Below are positions 1 to 9,404 of a DNA stretch of 64,000 bases, piece after piece. The DNA is taken from positions 1 to 64,000 of the forward strand of contig CANJZE010000013.1 of assembly GCA_947479455.1 (NCBI GenBank). Direction: 5' to 3'. The notes below the pieces were generated by a model. The model had not been told where the DNA came from. It worked only from the letters and a program-made list of their open reading frames with translations, and did not search any database. Made by a program: the position numbers and the translations under genes. Source of the stretch: Bacteroidota bacterium. Lineage in GTDB: Bacteria; Bacteroidota; Bacteroidia; Chitinophagales; LD1. The number at the start of each line of letters is the position of its first letter. Position 1 is the stretch's first letter.

Positions 1-407
1 AACGCGCTACTAAAAGCAGCGCGCTTGGACTATTCCAGTCGGTTGAGTTATCCCTTCTTGAGTTGCTTCCCAGCAGAGCTCAAGTCCGTTTCACTCAACG
101 CAACAAAATTATATTTTTAAACCTGACACAGTTTATTGAACACTCCCAAAAAAGGAGCTCCACTACAATCACTAACCCACCTGTCCCGCTTACACGTTGC
201 GCTTAGCTAGCGGTAACAGCCGCCTTCATTCATCGTTCTGTCATTCAATACAAACAGAAAACTCCTAACACCTGCCTCACTACCCATATCCGCCTTTCCT
301 CCGTTGGCTTCACGCTCGTCTCCGTTCATATCCGTGCGTCTTCCTTCAGCATCCGTGTAATCTCCGTTGGCATCAGTCTCTCCTCTGCTGCCTTCTGTTT
401 CAAATTT
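1..407. other. Gene-free left edge with repeat-like sequence
   Basis: No ORF here looks like a protein; short frames open at the left edge give low-quality peptides. Bases 3-24 form a small GC-rich hairpin (CGCGCT/AGCGCG). About 122-150 (acctgacacagtttattg...) resembles the kind of terminal sequence seen at some insertion sequences, but no transposase is visible, so this is a weak impression. Bases 290-390 contain near-repeats of tccgttggc(t/a)tc and atccgtg, the sort of low-value intergenic repeat common in Bacteroidota. The region may be the tail of something lying left of the window. Confidence 0.35.
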
Positions 408-1775
408 CTAAAACGAAGTTCCTAACTTCAAATAAAGTCCTGCACCGTAGTAATGGTTTGGGGCGCACAGACCAATGAGATTTGGCGTGCCAATAGAAAA
501 ATCAAAATGTTTCCAGCATTTGACTAGTTCAAAACCAAGATTGAATTTGCTGTAACCACCGGCACCCGCGCTCACACTTACCAGCAAATCTTTTTGAATA
601 AAGTAATTGGCTTTCACAAAACCATACACAAAATATTTTGGCAAGTAACGATACTGCAAACCAAAACTCAATACTAATTTATCGTGTAATAAAGGTTTTG
701 AAAAAACAACATTCACACTAAACGGCATAAACAACGAATACTCATTGGTTGATTTAACAGGCAAATAAGAACGAACAGCACTATCTAATTTGAGCGTGTC
801 AAATGTTTGACTGCTGAACGTAGTTAAGTCAGGCAAAACAAAACCTGCAAAACGTGCGCTTTTCATCGCAGAATAATTTACCGGATTTTTTCGATAGAAA
901 GTATAACCAATATCGGCTACATCAAAACTCAACTTCCATTTATTCTTATTCATAAAAGCGATATGAAAATCGCCCGAGCCACCAATACCATTGAGCTGAC
1001 CAAATTTAGTTGCTCCATCCTTCGCTGTATTGAAAGTTAAATCGTAATTAAAATCTAAATATTCGCCATCTACTGCCGTGTAAATACTCGAATGTCCTGT
1101 TCGTATTTCCTGCTGATTAAACACCTGCAAAAATGAAAGCCCTAAGCCCACATCCATTTGATAACTGCCGTAATTAAATTTCTTTTTTACCCCTGCCGAT
1201 ACTTGGTTATACAAGTAATTGTAAAAACGAATATTGCTCAGGTCGGCACTATCACCTTCAAAACGTGCGTTGCCATAAAACGCTAGTTCAAAAGCTTCTT
1301 TACCGGCACTCAACTCGCGCATCTGCCTATGATTAAAAGTGAAAAAGAAACTACAGTCCAATCTTTTTACATAATGCCTAATGTTGTAACCAGTTTTCAT
1401 CTGGTCTTCAAAACGCAGTCGATCGTTGATTCTTCCATCTATTCTATCAATTAAGCCTCTCGAAATATTTTGTTTAAACAGAAGCCCGAAAACTAAACCG
1501 GCAGGCATTTCCTTCGAGTTAGCATTGTAATCAAAACATACGGTGCTTCTCCAGGTAGCGCTGTCTCTTAAATCTTCATTAAAAAAATAGTTGATGCCCG
1601 AATTAGTGTAGTTGTAAAGCCGAGCGTTGTTTTCGTTGGTAGTAAACTTTATCTTTTTTACTTTTTCTACTACCGTTGAATCGGCAGCGGTCAGCATCAA
1701 AGTGATGCAGGTGAAAAAGAAAAAGACAACACTATTTTTTGTGTAACGATAGGTGTTTAGGCGAGGTCTATTCAT
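408..1775 (-). CDS. Outer membrane beta-barrel-like protein (DUF5723-like)
   Basis: A 455-residue exported protein with an N-terminal hydrophobic segment (about residues 14-31, SVVFFFFTCITLMLTAA) followed by alternating hydrophobic/aromatic stretches ending in an aromatic residue (LKLGTSF), as in Gram-negative outer-membrane beta-barrels. It resembles the Bacteroidota DUF5723 group, whose function is unknown; I infer this from general pattern only. It lies 43 bp downstream of a lipoprotein gene on the same strand, so the two are probably co-transcribed. The spacer contains a short repeat (attcgtgcttcgtatttctaattc) of the type found again inside lpxB. The start codon is the ATG at 1775; an unusual basic 13-residue stretch precedes the hydrophobic core. 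Confidence 0.6.
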   Translation of the reverse strand: MNRPRLNTYRYTKNSVVFFFFTCITLMLTAADSTVVEKVKKIKFTTNENNARLYNYTNSGINYFFNEDLRDSATWRSTVCFDYNANSKEMPAGLVFGLLFKQNISRGLIDRIDGRINDRLRFEDQMKTGYNIRHYVKRLDCSFFFTFNHRQMRELSAGKEAFELAFYGNARFEGDSADLSNIRFYNYLYNQVSAGVKKKFNYGSYQMDVGLGLSFLQVFNQQEIRTGHSSIYTAVDGEYLDFNYDLTFNTAKDGATKFGQLNGIGGSGDFHIAFMNKNKWKLSFDVADIGYTFYRKNPVNYSAMKSARFAGFVLPDLTTFSSQTFDTLKLDSAVRSYLPVKSTNEYSLFMPFSVNVVFSKPLLHDKLVLSFGLQYRYLPKYFVYGFVKANYFIQKDLLVSVSAGAGGYSKFNLGFELVKCWKHFDFSIGTPNLIGLCAPNHYYGAGLYLKLGTSF

Positions 1776-1818
1776 AATTCGTGCTTCGTATTTCTAATTC
1801 AATTTAATTTTAGTGAGC

Positions 1819-3936
1819 TTAAAACTTTGCGTTTATCTTGTAATTAAATCGTGCGGTAAACGTAATGCCTAAAGTATAATCGCTGTAAATTTTAGTAGGT
1901 AAGCCATTGCAAAGTTGCGAAGTTGTGCTGGTAAAATCGGCTCTGGCCACAGCATGACGTGCCAATTTTACTTTGGCCATTCTATCTTCTGATACATATA
2001 AAGGCACCTTGCTTTTGGTAGGCGCTTGTACCTTGCAATTTGCATCGGGCACTCCACCTGCTATGTGCGCGTTCGAAGCCAGGGTATCTACCACTTGCCA
2101 ATTTTCATCATAAAGCAGAATAGAAATATCGGCATCAATTGGGTATTTGTTCTGCGTAATCAAATTCAAAACGCCATCACTAATGCCGTTGATGTTTGTG
2201 TTTGTTTCTGAGATATTAAAGTCGAAAGTATCTACCAACACTAAATGATTGGCCAAAATTGAAAGAGGTATTTCGGCATTCAACGAAATTTTTAAACCAC
2301 TTTCGAGGTAAGCAAAATCGCGGTACTGACCGTTATTGCCATTTACATTAGTTCGCACTTCCACATCGTATTTCAATTTGTTAGGCAAAATGCCCAGCAA
2401 ATCTTTGATGTTTGAATTAGTACCGTTGAATACAAACTCGTTGTGCGCGGGGGTAAGAGGAAAATCGGTGGCGCGATTGATAATTAAAGGTTGACCCACT
2501 ATTGAGCCGCTTAAATTTACCGAACCATTATTTTGGCTGGAGGCTGTTAATCCGTTTATCTTCACCTGTCCATCTACGCCTATACCATTATCAATAGTAA
2601 ACTTCATGTTTACGTCCTCTAACGTTACCGAACCGCTTTTGAAAATATCAAGAAAGGAAAAATCGGTACTGTCTTTTCCTACTAAAGTATCGCGACCGGC
2701 ATAACCTTTAATGTAATTAGGAGCTACATCAGTAATCTCATAGCGAATGTTGATACTATCGGCAGTAGTAATATGATGAGTTAGTCCATCTGAATCAATA
2801 TGCGCTACTATACGTTGTGTATACGAATTGAATTTAGATCCGTCTTTTCCGCTTAAACTTATGGCAAATCCTGTAATATCTATCAAGGTGTCGATAGTTA
2901 CATTTCCACCAACAGGGGCAGCCGGCATAATTGTATATTCATGTAATGGCATGCCATGATTATCAAAAGCTCCAACCAGCGTATAATCTAAATAAAGTTT
3001 TTGCTGAACTGAACTGGTAATAAAAATGTGCAGAAACCCTGATCGTGCATCTACGTAAGTAAACTTGCGGTCGGCAATTTCCTGAGTTAAATCTTCGGTA
3101 ATGTCCACTACATTTTGAGTAGGAAATTTTGCCCATGCTTCGGTAGCTTTAAGCGTGCGCACCGTGGCTTGCAGTTCTATATAATCAGAAGTATCAATCA
3201 GTACCGAATTTCCGGAACTGCCGGGTGAACTTAAATTGTTAATTACGAAATCGAGGTTATTGGTAATGCGCGAACCTGCAATTGGAATATGAAACACGAT
3301 AAAATCATTGGCAGGCACAGGTTGTAGTAGTGAATAAGTACCCACTATCGATTGGTCATCTGTATTAATCAAAGTAATGGTAGCTGTTGCAATAGGAATA
3401 GGCAAATGGTTAGTTGCTACAACTTCTACATCGCCCGAACTTAAATAGGCACTGTCAAAAAGGTTAGCCGCAGCATAATGAAACGGAGGCATAGCCAAGC
3501 CGCTAATTGCAGGTATAGGCAATTGGCTGCCGTTGAAGGTGATCAAAAATTGACCTAAGGCTTGTGTGCTTGGTGTGAGCAGAGCGTTTTGAGCTAGCGT
3601 ACCCAACGAAGCTCTTACAATAATAAATTGATTGGGCAATCGTAAGTCGGTCAAGTTGAATTTTTGACCAATAGAGGTGTCGGGTATATGAATGATTTGG
3701 TCAGCAAGATTGAAATTATATAACACCGAATTGTAAACCAACTTCATAGAGTTATCGGGATTTGTTTTCAAAATTCCTGTATCCTTCACCAAGTTTCGAA
3801 GCGTAAGATTAGTAGTGGCAATTGGAATGAGCAGTTCGGTATCCCAATTTGTTTTAGCATCTTTTTTGCACGAAGAAATAACTGAAGCAACAATAAAGAA
3901 GCAGACGATGGTTTTTAAAACGCTTGACAATTTCAT
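1819..3936 (-). CDS. Large hypothetical lipoprotein
   Basis: A 705-residue protein with a type II signal peptide: a hydrophobic stretch ends in ISSCKKD, placing the lipidated cysteine at residue 23. The rest is beta-rich, without a catalytic motif I recognise, and contains many short strands such as LTLRNLV and SGSVTLEDVNMKF. It is probably anchored to the outer membrane; the residues after Cys (KKDA) are not a clear surface-export signal. It is the first gene of a two-gene unit with the downstream beta-barrel-like protein, suggesting the two work together at the outer membrane. No specific function can be assigned. Confidence 0.7.
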   Translation of the reverse strand: MKLSSVLKTIVCFFIVASVISSCKKDAKTNWDTELLIPIATTNLTLRNLVKDTGILKTNPDNSMKLVYNSVLYNFNLADQIIHIPDTSIGQKFNLTDLRLPNQFIIVRASLGTLAQNALLTPSTQALGQFLITFNGSQLPIPAISGLAMPPFHYAAANLFDSAYLSSGDVEVVATNHLPIPIATATITLINTDDQSIVGTYSLLQPVPANDFIVFHIPIAGSRITNNLDFVINNLSSPGSSGNSVLIDTSDYIELQATVRTLKATEAWAKFPTQNVVDITEDLTQEIADRKFTYVDARSGFLHIFITSSVQQKLYLDYTLVGAFDNHGMPLHEYTIMPAAPVGGNVTIDTLIDITGFAISLSGKDGSKFNSYTQRIVAHIDSDGLTHHITTADSINIRYEITDVAPNYIKGYAGRDTLVGKDSTDFSFLDIFKSGSVTLEDVNMKFTIDNGIGVDGQVKINGLTASSQNNGSVNLSGSIVGQPLIINRATDFPLTPAHNEFVFNGTNSNIKDLLGILPNKLKYDVEVRTNVNGNNGQYRDFAYLESGLKISLNAEIPLSILANHLVLVDTFDFNISETNTNINGISDGVLNLITQNKYPIDADISILLYDENWQVVDTLASNAHIAGGVPDANCKVQAPTKSKVPLYVSEDRMAKVKLARHAVARADFTSTTSQLCNGLPTKIYSDYTLGITFTARFNYKINAKF

Positions 3937-4024
3937 TCGTTATTTTTTATGAAGGTTCTAAAATAGAAAAAGGACAGGAGTTGTGAATGAAATCAACAAC
4001 TACGTTGCAACGCTATATTTTTTG

Positions 4025-4816
4025 TTACGGCACAAAATAGTTTGGTCGCAATTTGCCGAAATCATCCAGATAACCTGCGTAGGCGGTAAGACCTGTGATA
4101 AAGCTAAAATCGGTAGGTTTTTTTATTGGAACATAACCGTAACCACACAATACAATGCCGTTGTTTCGGGCAGGAAAAATAGCAGGGTCAATTTTTCTTA
4201 CGGTGGTATTTAACACCATCGTGGTGTTATTGTTTTGCAACGAGTAAGAAGGTGAAAGGAATTCCTCAAAAAATCCTTTTTCCGTGATACTGAAAAAGAA
4301 ACCCGAAGTAAAACCCGGAATGATGGTATTAGCGTAAGCCTCATCTTCAAAATAATAGAGTTGGGCTTTAACCAGCGCAATCGTTTGTTTTCCCTTTAAC
4401 TCTGTTTCTTTGTTATGTTGATAAGCTGAAATCTCATACTTGCCTTTAAAAGCAGCAGGGTCAATGATAACATTAGCTGTAATGAAATTTATAGTAGAAG
4501 AATTAGTCGAATCTACCTGGGCAGAAGCGGCAGGAATTATTTCTGAAATCCTTCCCTGTTCGTCAACCACAAAATCAATGTAGGAACCAAAATGATGGGT
4601 ACCGTCTGCAATAATTCCTGTTCCGGTATTAATGTAATGCGGACCCGGACCTAACAAAATAGTTTTTACACCTTGATGGAATGTCCCTTTTCCATTACTA
4701 TCAATTTCAAATCCACCAGTATAAGCACCCGGATTAATGGTGATAGAAAACGATTGCGAAAAAATAGAAGCTGAAACAAAAAATAGTAAGCAGAAAAGCA
4801 GAAGTCTTAATTGCAT
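4025..4816 (-). CDS. Secreted hypothetical protein downstream of sufE
   Basis: The track ORF opens at 4879, but I prefer the internal ATG at 4816. It begins MQLRLLLFCLLFFVSASIFSQ, a normal signal peptide with cleavage after FSQ, and removes the 20-bp overlap with sufE. The mature protein (about 243 residues) is beta-rich with polar repeats such as SITINPGAYTGGF and VIIDPAAFKGKYEI, which look like two copies of a similar unit (I-D/N-P-x-A-[YF]-x-G). No catalytic motif is seen. It follows the suf operon on the same strand but is exported, so a functional link with iron-sulfur assembly is unlikely. Confidence 0.6.
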   Translation of the reverse strand: MQLRLLLFCLLFFVSASIFSQSFSITINPGAYTGGFEIDSNGKGTFHQGVKTILLGPGPHYINTGTGIIADGTHHFGSYIDFVVDEQGRISEIIPAASAQVDSTNSSTINFITANVIIDPAAFKGKYEISAYQHNKETELKGKQTIALVKAQLYYFEDEAYANTIIPGFTSGFFFSITEKGFFEEFLSPSYSLQNNNTTMVLNTTVRKIDPAIFPARNNGIVLCGYGYVPIKKPTDFSFITGLTAYAGYLDDFGKLRPNYFVP

Positions 4817-4859
4817 GAAGCGAATATAATACTGTCTGTGTTTTTGAAATAGGAAGCTA

Positions 4860-5276
4860 TCAGGCAAATGCGGTTGCATAGGCTTTCATTTTTACAATCA
4901 TTGAACTTAAACCATTTGAACGTTTAGAAGTGAGGAACGATTGCAATTCAATTCTGGTTATAAATTCAAGATGACTGTTAATAATTGCGGTAGGCGATTG
5001 TCCTGATAGAACCTTTACAAGCAAGGCAATTATTCCTTTTGTCATTACAGAGTCTGAATCTGCTTCAAAAAATATTTCCCCATCTTTTTCGTAAGCATGA
5101 AGCCAAACTTTGCTTTGGCAACCTTTCACTAAAAAATCGTCAATCCTATATTTTGAATCTATGAGCGGAAGTTTTTTTCCAAGATCAATCAGGTATTCAA
5201 TCTTGTCTTCTCTTTCATCGAACAGATTGAAGTCGTCAACAATCTCGTTCTCAATTTCTGCGATTGATTTCTGCAT
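4860..5276 (-). CDS. sufE: SufE, sulfur-acceptor protein
   Basis: A 138-residue SufE-family protein, the usual length. SufE accepts the persulfide sulfur from the SufS cysteine desulfurase and passes it to the SufBCD scaffold. The catalytic cysteine is in the family motif GCQSKVWL (Cys53). The N-terminal helix contains the typical DLGKKLP stretch around residues 31-37. It is part of the leftward suf gene string, separated from sufS by an ICMT-like methyltransferase gene, with 42 bp between that gene and sufE. Its presence with SufS and SufBCD makes a complete SUF pathway. Confidence 0.93.
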   Translation of the reverse strand: MQKSIAEIENEIVDDFNLFDEREDKIEYLIDLGKKLPLIDSKYRIDDFLVKGCQSKVWLHAYEKDGEIFFEADSDSVMTKGIIALLVKVLSGQSPTAIINSHLEFITRIELQSFLTSKRSNGLSSMIVKMKAYATAFA

Positions 5277-5318
5277 GGCTCAAAAATAGTAATGGAAGAC
5301 AGAACATGAAGTTCCCTA

Positions 5319-5918
5319 CTAGTATAAAAAGGGAATTACCTTTTTTACTTTCAATTTATATTTACGGTAGCTATCGCCAAATTCGTTTTCGAGTTTTTTC
5401 TCTTCCAACCTGATACCCACTTCTAAATACACAATAGAAATAAAAACTCCGGCTAAAGTCATTTGGGTTGGAATAATAAGAACCAAACCCAGTAGTGCAA
5501 GTATAATTCCTGAGTAAATGGGATGGCGCACAAAAGCATTCATTCCACTTATATTTAGGATAGGTGTTGTGTTGTCAACGCTTTCTGTTTTTGTAAAAAT
5601 ATTGAGGCCTGTAAAATCGGCAAATCCATATTTTAAAATACTCAAAGCAATAATCATTAACCCTGTTAAAGCGAACGCACTACCCAAATAGTTAAGTTCT
5701 AATTGAGGAGGAAAGATGTAGTTGTGTTCGTGTTTATAAATAAACAGCCACGTAATACTACTCCAAAGCAATACAGAGATGAGTGTGAAGAATAATCTGT
5801 AGAAGCGAAAAAATGAGGCACTGTGTTTCTGAACAAAATCTTTTACGCCTTTGCTTGCCAGCCAGCTATGTGAAGCATAAAAGAAAATGAGTAAAAGAAT
5901 AAAATAAAGCATGTTCAA
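5319..5918 (-). CDS. ICMT/NnrU-like membrane methyltransferase family protein
   Basis: A 199-residue integral membrane protein with about five hydrophobic segments. The C-terminal half carries the isoprenylcysteine carboxyl methyltransferase/phospholipid methyltransferase signature: FVRHPIYSG (residues about 130-138), then a hydrophobic helix and EEKKLENEFGDSYRKY near the end. This family binds S-adenosylmethionine at the membrane; in bacteria the substrate is usually unknown. It sits inside the suf operon between sufS (23 bp upstream) and sufE (42 bp downstream). It is probably co-transcribed with them, but no known step of SUF assembly needs such an enzyme. Confidence 0.75.
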   Translation of the reverse strand: MNMLYFILLLIFFYASHSWLASKGVKDFVQKHSASFFRFYRLFFTLISVLLWSSITWLFIYKHEHNYIFPPQLELNYLGSAFALTGLMIIALSILKYGFADFTGLNIFTKTESVDNTTPILNISGMNAFVRHPIYSGIILALLGLVLIIPTQMTLAGVFISIVYLEVGIRLEEKKLENEFGDSYRKYKLKVKKVIPFLY

Positions 5919-5941
5919 ACTTAGCAGCTTTATTAAACGAA

Positions 5942-7150
5942 TCAGGAAAGTATTTTCACCGCACGTTTCAGTGCATTAACGGTAGCATCAATTTCTTCTT
6001 TCGTATTATAGAAAGCAAATGATGCACGGCAGGTTCCATCAATTTTCAATCTATCCATTAAAGGTTGACAGCAATGGTGGCCTGTGCGAATTGCAATTCC
6101 TTGTTCGTTTAGTAGAACTCCTAAATCGTAAGGATGAATATTGTTCACAAGGAAAGAAATAACAGAGGCTTTGGTTTTAGCAGTTCCTACAATTCTCAAT
6201 CCATCTACTTCTAAAAACTTTTCCGTTCCGTAAGCCAACAGTTCATTTTCGTAAGCTGAAATTTTATCTAAACCAATTTCGTTCATGTAAATCAATGCAG
6301 CACCAAGAGAAATTCCACCTTCAATATGCGGAGTGCCAGCTTCAAACTTATAAGGTAAATCGTTGTAAGTAGTTCCCGCAAACGAAACGCTCTTTATCAT
6401 TTCGCCACCACCCATGTATGGGTTCATTTTCTCTAACAGTTCTTCTTTGCCGTAAAGAATTCCGATTCCTGTTCCGGCAAAAACTTTATGGCCGCTAAAG
6501 CCAAGAAAATCGCAATCCAAATCTTTTACATCTACTTTTTTATGAGGCAATGCTTGCGCTCCATCAATAAAGACTACGGCATCCACTTTATGTGCTTCGT
6601 GAATAATTTCTTTTACCGGATGAATCGTACCAAGTGCATTCGAGATATAAGCAATGGAAACAATCTTTGTTTTTTCTGAAAGTAGTTTCAGAAAATCTTC
6701 AAAAATAATTTCACCTGAATCAGTAATTGGAATGACGCGAAGTATTGCGCCTTTTTCTTCACACAGCATTTGCCAGGGAACAATGTTGCTATGATGTTCC
6801 ATTTCGCTCACTATAATTTCATCGCCTGCTTTAATAAATTTTCTTCCGTAAGAAGTTGCAACCAAATTCACAGCTTCGGTTGTACCCCGAACAAAATTTA
6901 TTTCATGCTCACTCGCGTTGATGTGTTGTGCAACAGTCCTTCTTGCATTCTCATACTTCTCTGTAGCCAATTGCGCCAGATGATGCGCTCCCCGATGTAT
7001 ATTACTGTTGTATTGCTCGTAATAATCTTTAATAGCATTGATAACAGCGAGTGGCTTTTGGGAAGTAGCTGCATTGTCAAAATAAATTAGCGGCTTGCCA
7101 TTTACGGTTTGATGCAGAATAGGAAACTGCGCGCGAATAGATTCATTCAT
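5942..7150 (-). CDS. sufS: SufS cysteine desulfurase
   Basis: A 402-residue group II cysteine desulfurase, a PLP enzyme that removes sulfur from L-cysteine to make alanine and an enzyme persulfide. The PLP lysine is Lys222 in FSGHK. The catalytic cysteine is in RTGHHCC (about Cys360), followed by a second cysteine. The motif EMEHHSN (residues 116-122) forms part of the cofactor site. Length and motifs fit SufS rather than the longer-loop-lacking IscS type. The start ATG overlaps the sufD stop by one base (TGATG), which indicates translational coupling in the suf operon. Confidence 0.95.
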   Translation of the reverse strand: MNESIRAQFPILHQTVNGKPLIYFDNAATSQKPLAVINAIKDYYEQYNSNIHRGAHHLAQLATEKYENARRTVAQHINASEHEINFVRGTTEAVNLVATSYGRKFIKAGDEIIVSEMEHHSNIVPWQMLCEEKGAILRVIPITDSGEIIFEDFLKLLSEKTKIVSIAYISNALGTIHPVKEIIHEAHKVDAVVFIDGAQALPHKKVDVKDLDCDFLGFSGHKVFAGTGIGILYGKEELLEKMNPYMGGGEMIKSVSFAGTTYNDLPYKFEAGTPHIEGGISLGAALIYMNEIGLDKISAYENELLAYGTEKFLEVDGLRIVGTAKTKASVISFLVNNIHPYDLGVLLNEQGIAIRTGHHCCQPLMDRLKIDGTCRASFAFYNTKEEIDATVNALKRAVKILS

Positions 7151-8457
7151 CAGAAATTCACTTTTAATTCATCTTTCAACTTGTCGCACAAAAACTGGCG
7201 AATTGGTTTGCTGTGAACGTGGTCAATAACCTCGTGTGCAAAAGCATAAGTGAGAATTTGAGTAGCTTCTTCTTTGGTAATTCCACGAGCTCGTAAATAG
7301 AAAAGAGCATTCTCATCTAATTGCCCTACAGCCGCACCGTGGCTGCACTTTACATCATCTGCAAAAATTTCTAATTGCGGTTTGCTGTTTATGCTAGCAT
7401 CATTCGAAAGCAACAATGCTTTGCTCGATTGAAAAGCGTTTGTCTTTTGTGCATCTTGTCTTACAAAAATCTTTCCGTTGAACACTCCGGTTGATTCATC
7501 GTTCAACACACCTTTGTATAGTTGATTACTTGTGCAATTAGGAGCCACATGGTCTACCAGAATATGATTGTCGATGTGCGCGTTTTCTTTTCCGAAATAC
7601 AAACCGTTTAAATCAGCATGAGCATTCTCTCCGATTAAACGTGCTGTTGCATTATTTCTTATCACCGCATTACTCGTTCCTGTGTTAGGAGAGGAGAAAG
7701 TAATTGTTGAAGCGCTGAATCTTCCATCGCGCTCAACTTGTGATTCCAAAGTGTGAATGCCGATAGAGTTGCTCACTTCTAACTGAAGTTTCACAATATC
7801 AATAGATGCATTTTTGCCAACGTAAACCTCCGACACATGATTGTATTGAACATTGATGTTGCTGGCATTACGGAAATCTTCGGCAATTTGAATCGAAGAA
7901 CCTTCTTCTACAATGGCTAAACTTCTGGTTTGTGTAAACGCATTTACATCCGATGCGGTGAAGAAATACTGAATGTAAATTGGTTCGTTAACAGCTACGT
8001 TTCTTTGAACATGAATAAAAGCACCATCATTTACAAAAGCCGTATTCAGGGCTGCAAAATGTTCTTCGTTGTAATTAACCAGTTTGCCGAAATGTTTCTC
8101 CACTAAAGTGGTATGCGAACTGAAAGCTTCTTTCAAACTACAAACAGTCAAACCTTTTGTATCGGGAACAATACTTAACTCCGGATGAAAAACTCCGTTC
8201 AGGAAAATAATGCGGAATGCATAAGGAGGTAAACTAGCTATGTAATTCTTCACCGCTGCGTTTACTTGTGAGTCAGCTGGGGTGAGCGAAAGCCGCTCGT
8301 TCAGTTTTGTTTTAATGTTGGTATATTTCCATTCTTCGTGACGCGAAGACGGTATACCTAGTTTTTCGAATGCAGTAAACGCACTCTTCCTCAGTTCTAC
8401 CACATTGGCATTACTCACGTTTGCGAACTGCTTCTCTATATTTTCAATCAAACTCAT
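7150..8457 (-). CDS. sufD: SufD, Fe-S assembly scaffold subunit
   Basis: A 435-residue SufD homologue. SufD pairs with SufB and two SufC to build iron-sulfur clusters. The N-terminal part is helical (REEW-like SRHEEWKYTNIK around residues 38-49) and the C-terminal half is the SUF beta-helix. A conserved SUF C-terminal stretch reads CSHGAAVGQLDENALFYLRARGI, containing the catalytic-type histidine. It starts 2 bp after sufC ends and overlaps sufS by one base, consistent with tight operon structure. Confidence 0.93.
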   Translation of the reverse strand: MSLIENIEKQFANVSNANVVELRKSAFTAFEKLGIPSSRHEEWKYTNIKTKLNERLSLTPADSQVNAAVKNYIASLPPYAFRIIFLNGVFHPELSIVPDTKGLTVCSLKEAFSSHTTLVEKHFGKLVNYNEEHFAALNTAFVNDGAFIHVQRNVAVNEPIYIQYFFTASDVNAFTQTRSLAIVEEGSSIQIAEDFRNASNINVQYNHVSEVYVGKNASIDIVKLQLEVSNSIGIHTLESQVERDGRFSASTITFSSPNTGTSNAVIRNNATARLIGENAHADLNGLYFGKENAHIDNHILVDHVAPNCTSNQLYKGVLNDESTGVFNGKIFVRQDAQKTNAFQSSKALLLSNDASINSKPQLEIFADDVKCSHGAAVGQLDENALFYLRARGITKEEATQILTYAFAHEVIDHVHSKPIRQFLCDKLKDELKVNF

Positions 8458-8459
8458 TT

Positions 8460-9218
8460 TTAAACTAACTCGCTGTTTTCTTCTTTAATCCAATCGTATC
8501 CCTGTTCTTCTAACTTCAGTGCAAGTTCTTTTCCTCCGCTCTTAACAATTTTTCCTCCATACATTACATGCACATAATCAGGAACTATGTAGTTGAGCAA
8601 ACGCTGATAATGTGTAATAATCAAAAAACTTCTGTCCTTATTTTTTAATTGGTTCACTCCGTTTGCTACAATGCGAAGCGCATCAATATCTAAACCAGAA
8701 TCAGTTTCATCAAGTAAACAAAGAGTGGGTTCAAGCATTGCCATTTGGAAAATTTCATTTCGTTTTTTTTCTCCGCCACTAAAACCTTCATTGATAGAGC
8801 GGCTGGTGAACTCTTTATTCATTTCTACTAACGCCAATTTCTCCTTCATCAATTTCAAAAAATCTTTTGCATCCATTGGCTCTAAGCCGTTGTGTTTGCG
8901 TTTTGCATTCACTGCGGCTTTCATAAAGTTAGTGGTGCTCACTCCGGGAATCTCTACGGGATATTGAAACGCCAAAAACACACCTTCACGAGCGCGCTCA
9001 TCGGCACTCATTTCTAACAAATTTTTTCCGTTAAAGCTTACTTCGCCCGAAAGTACTTCATAATCTTCTTTGCCTGCAAGTGTTGATGCTAGAGTAGATT
9101 TGCCGGTTCCGTTAGGTCCCATGATGGCATGGATTTCTCCAGGCTTAATTTCGAGATTGAAATCTCTAAGGATTTGCTTTTCGGCTATTCCTACGTTTAG
9201 GTTTTTGATTGATAACAT
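8460..9218 (-). CDS. sufC: SufC, Fe-S assembly ATPase
   Basis: A 252-residue ABC-type ATPase without membrane domains. The Walker A motif is GPNGTGKST (Lys40), the ABC signature is [11 protein letters not shown] and the Walker B region reads [12 protein letters not shown]. These are SufC-specific: the EKKR after the signature is typical. SufC powers the SufBC2D scaffold. It is separated from upstream sufB by 186 bp, an unusually large gap for this operon, which holds a short interspersed repeat and a doubtful small ORF. Confidence 0.95.
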   Translation of the reverse strand: MLSIKNLNVGIAEKQILRDFNLEIKPGEIHAIMGPNGTGKSTLASTLAGKEDYEVLSGEVSFNGKNLLEMSADERAREGVFLAFQYPVEIPGVSTTNFMKAAVNAKRKHNGLEPMDAKDFLKLMKEKLALVEMNKEFTSRSINEGFSGGEKKRNEIFQMAMLEPTLCLLDETDSGLDIDALRIVANGVNQLKNKDRSFLIITHYQRLLNYIVPDYVHVMYGGKIVKSGGKELALKLEEQGYDWIKEENSELV

Positions 9219-9362
9219 TCGTCCTCTTTTTTCTTTTTATTGGTTCTGTATTTTCTGATGCGTAAGCATCTTTTCTTAACTCTTCGTAAATTGGTTTTAA
9301 AATTTTAGTGTAAACTGTTTTTACGGTTCCGAAGGTTCTGAATAATTTGAAAATCACTTCTG

Positions 9363-9404
9363 TTGTATTTAATTTTCAAATTTCCGAATTCTCGAATTTT
9401 CTAA
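9363..9404. repeat. Interspersed repeat copy 1 (sufB-sufC gap)
   Basis: The stretch attttcaaatttccgaattctcgaattttc closely matches, in the same orientation on this strand, the reverse complement of 41627-41675, including a flanking tgtattt. A shorter match lies inside the Sua5 gene at 42509-42547. The copy sits directly behind the sufB stop codon. Confidence 0.75.

Noticed and set aside
9166-9357. 63-aa minus-strand ORF between sufB and sufC
   Set aside because: It overlaps the sufC start, is basic and low-quality, and its DNA holds repeat-like sequence; no family match could be recognised. Possible relic, but not called as a gene.
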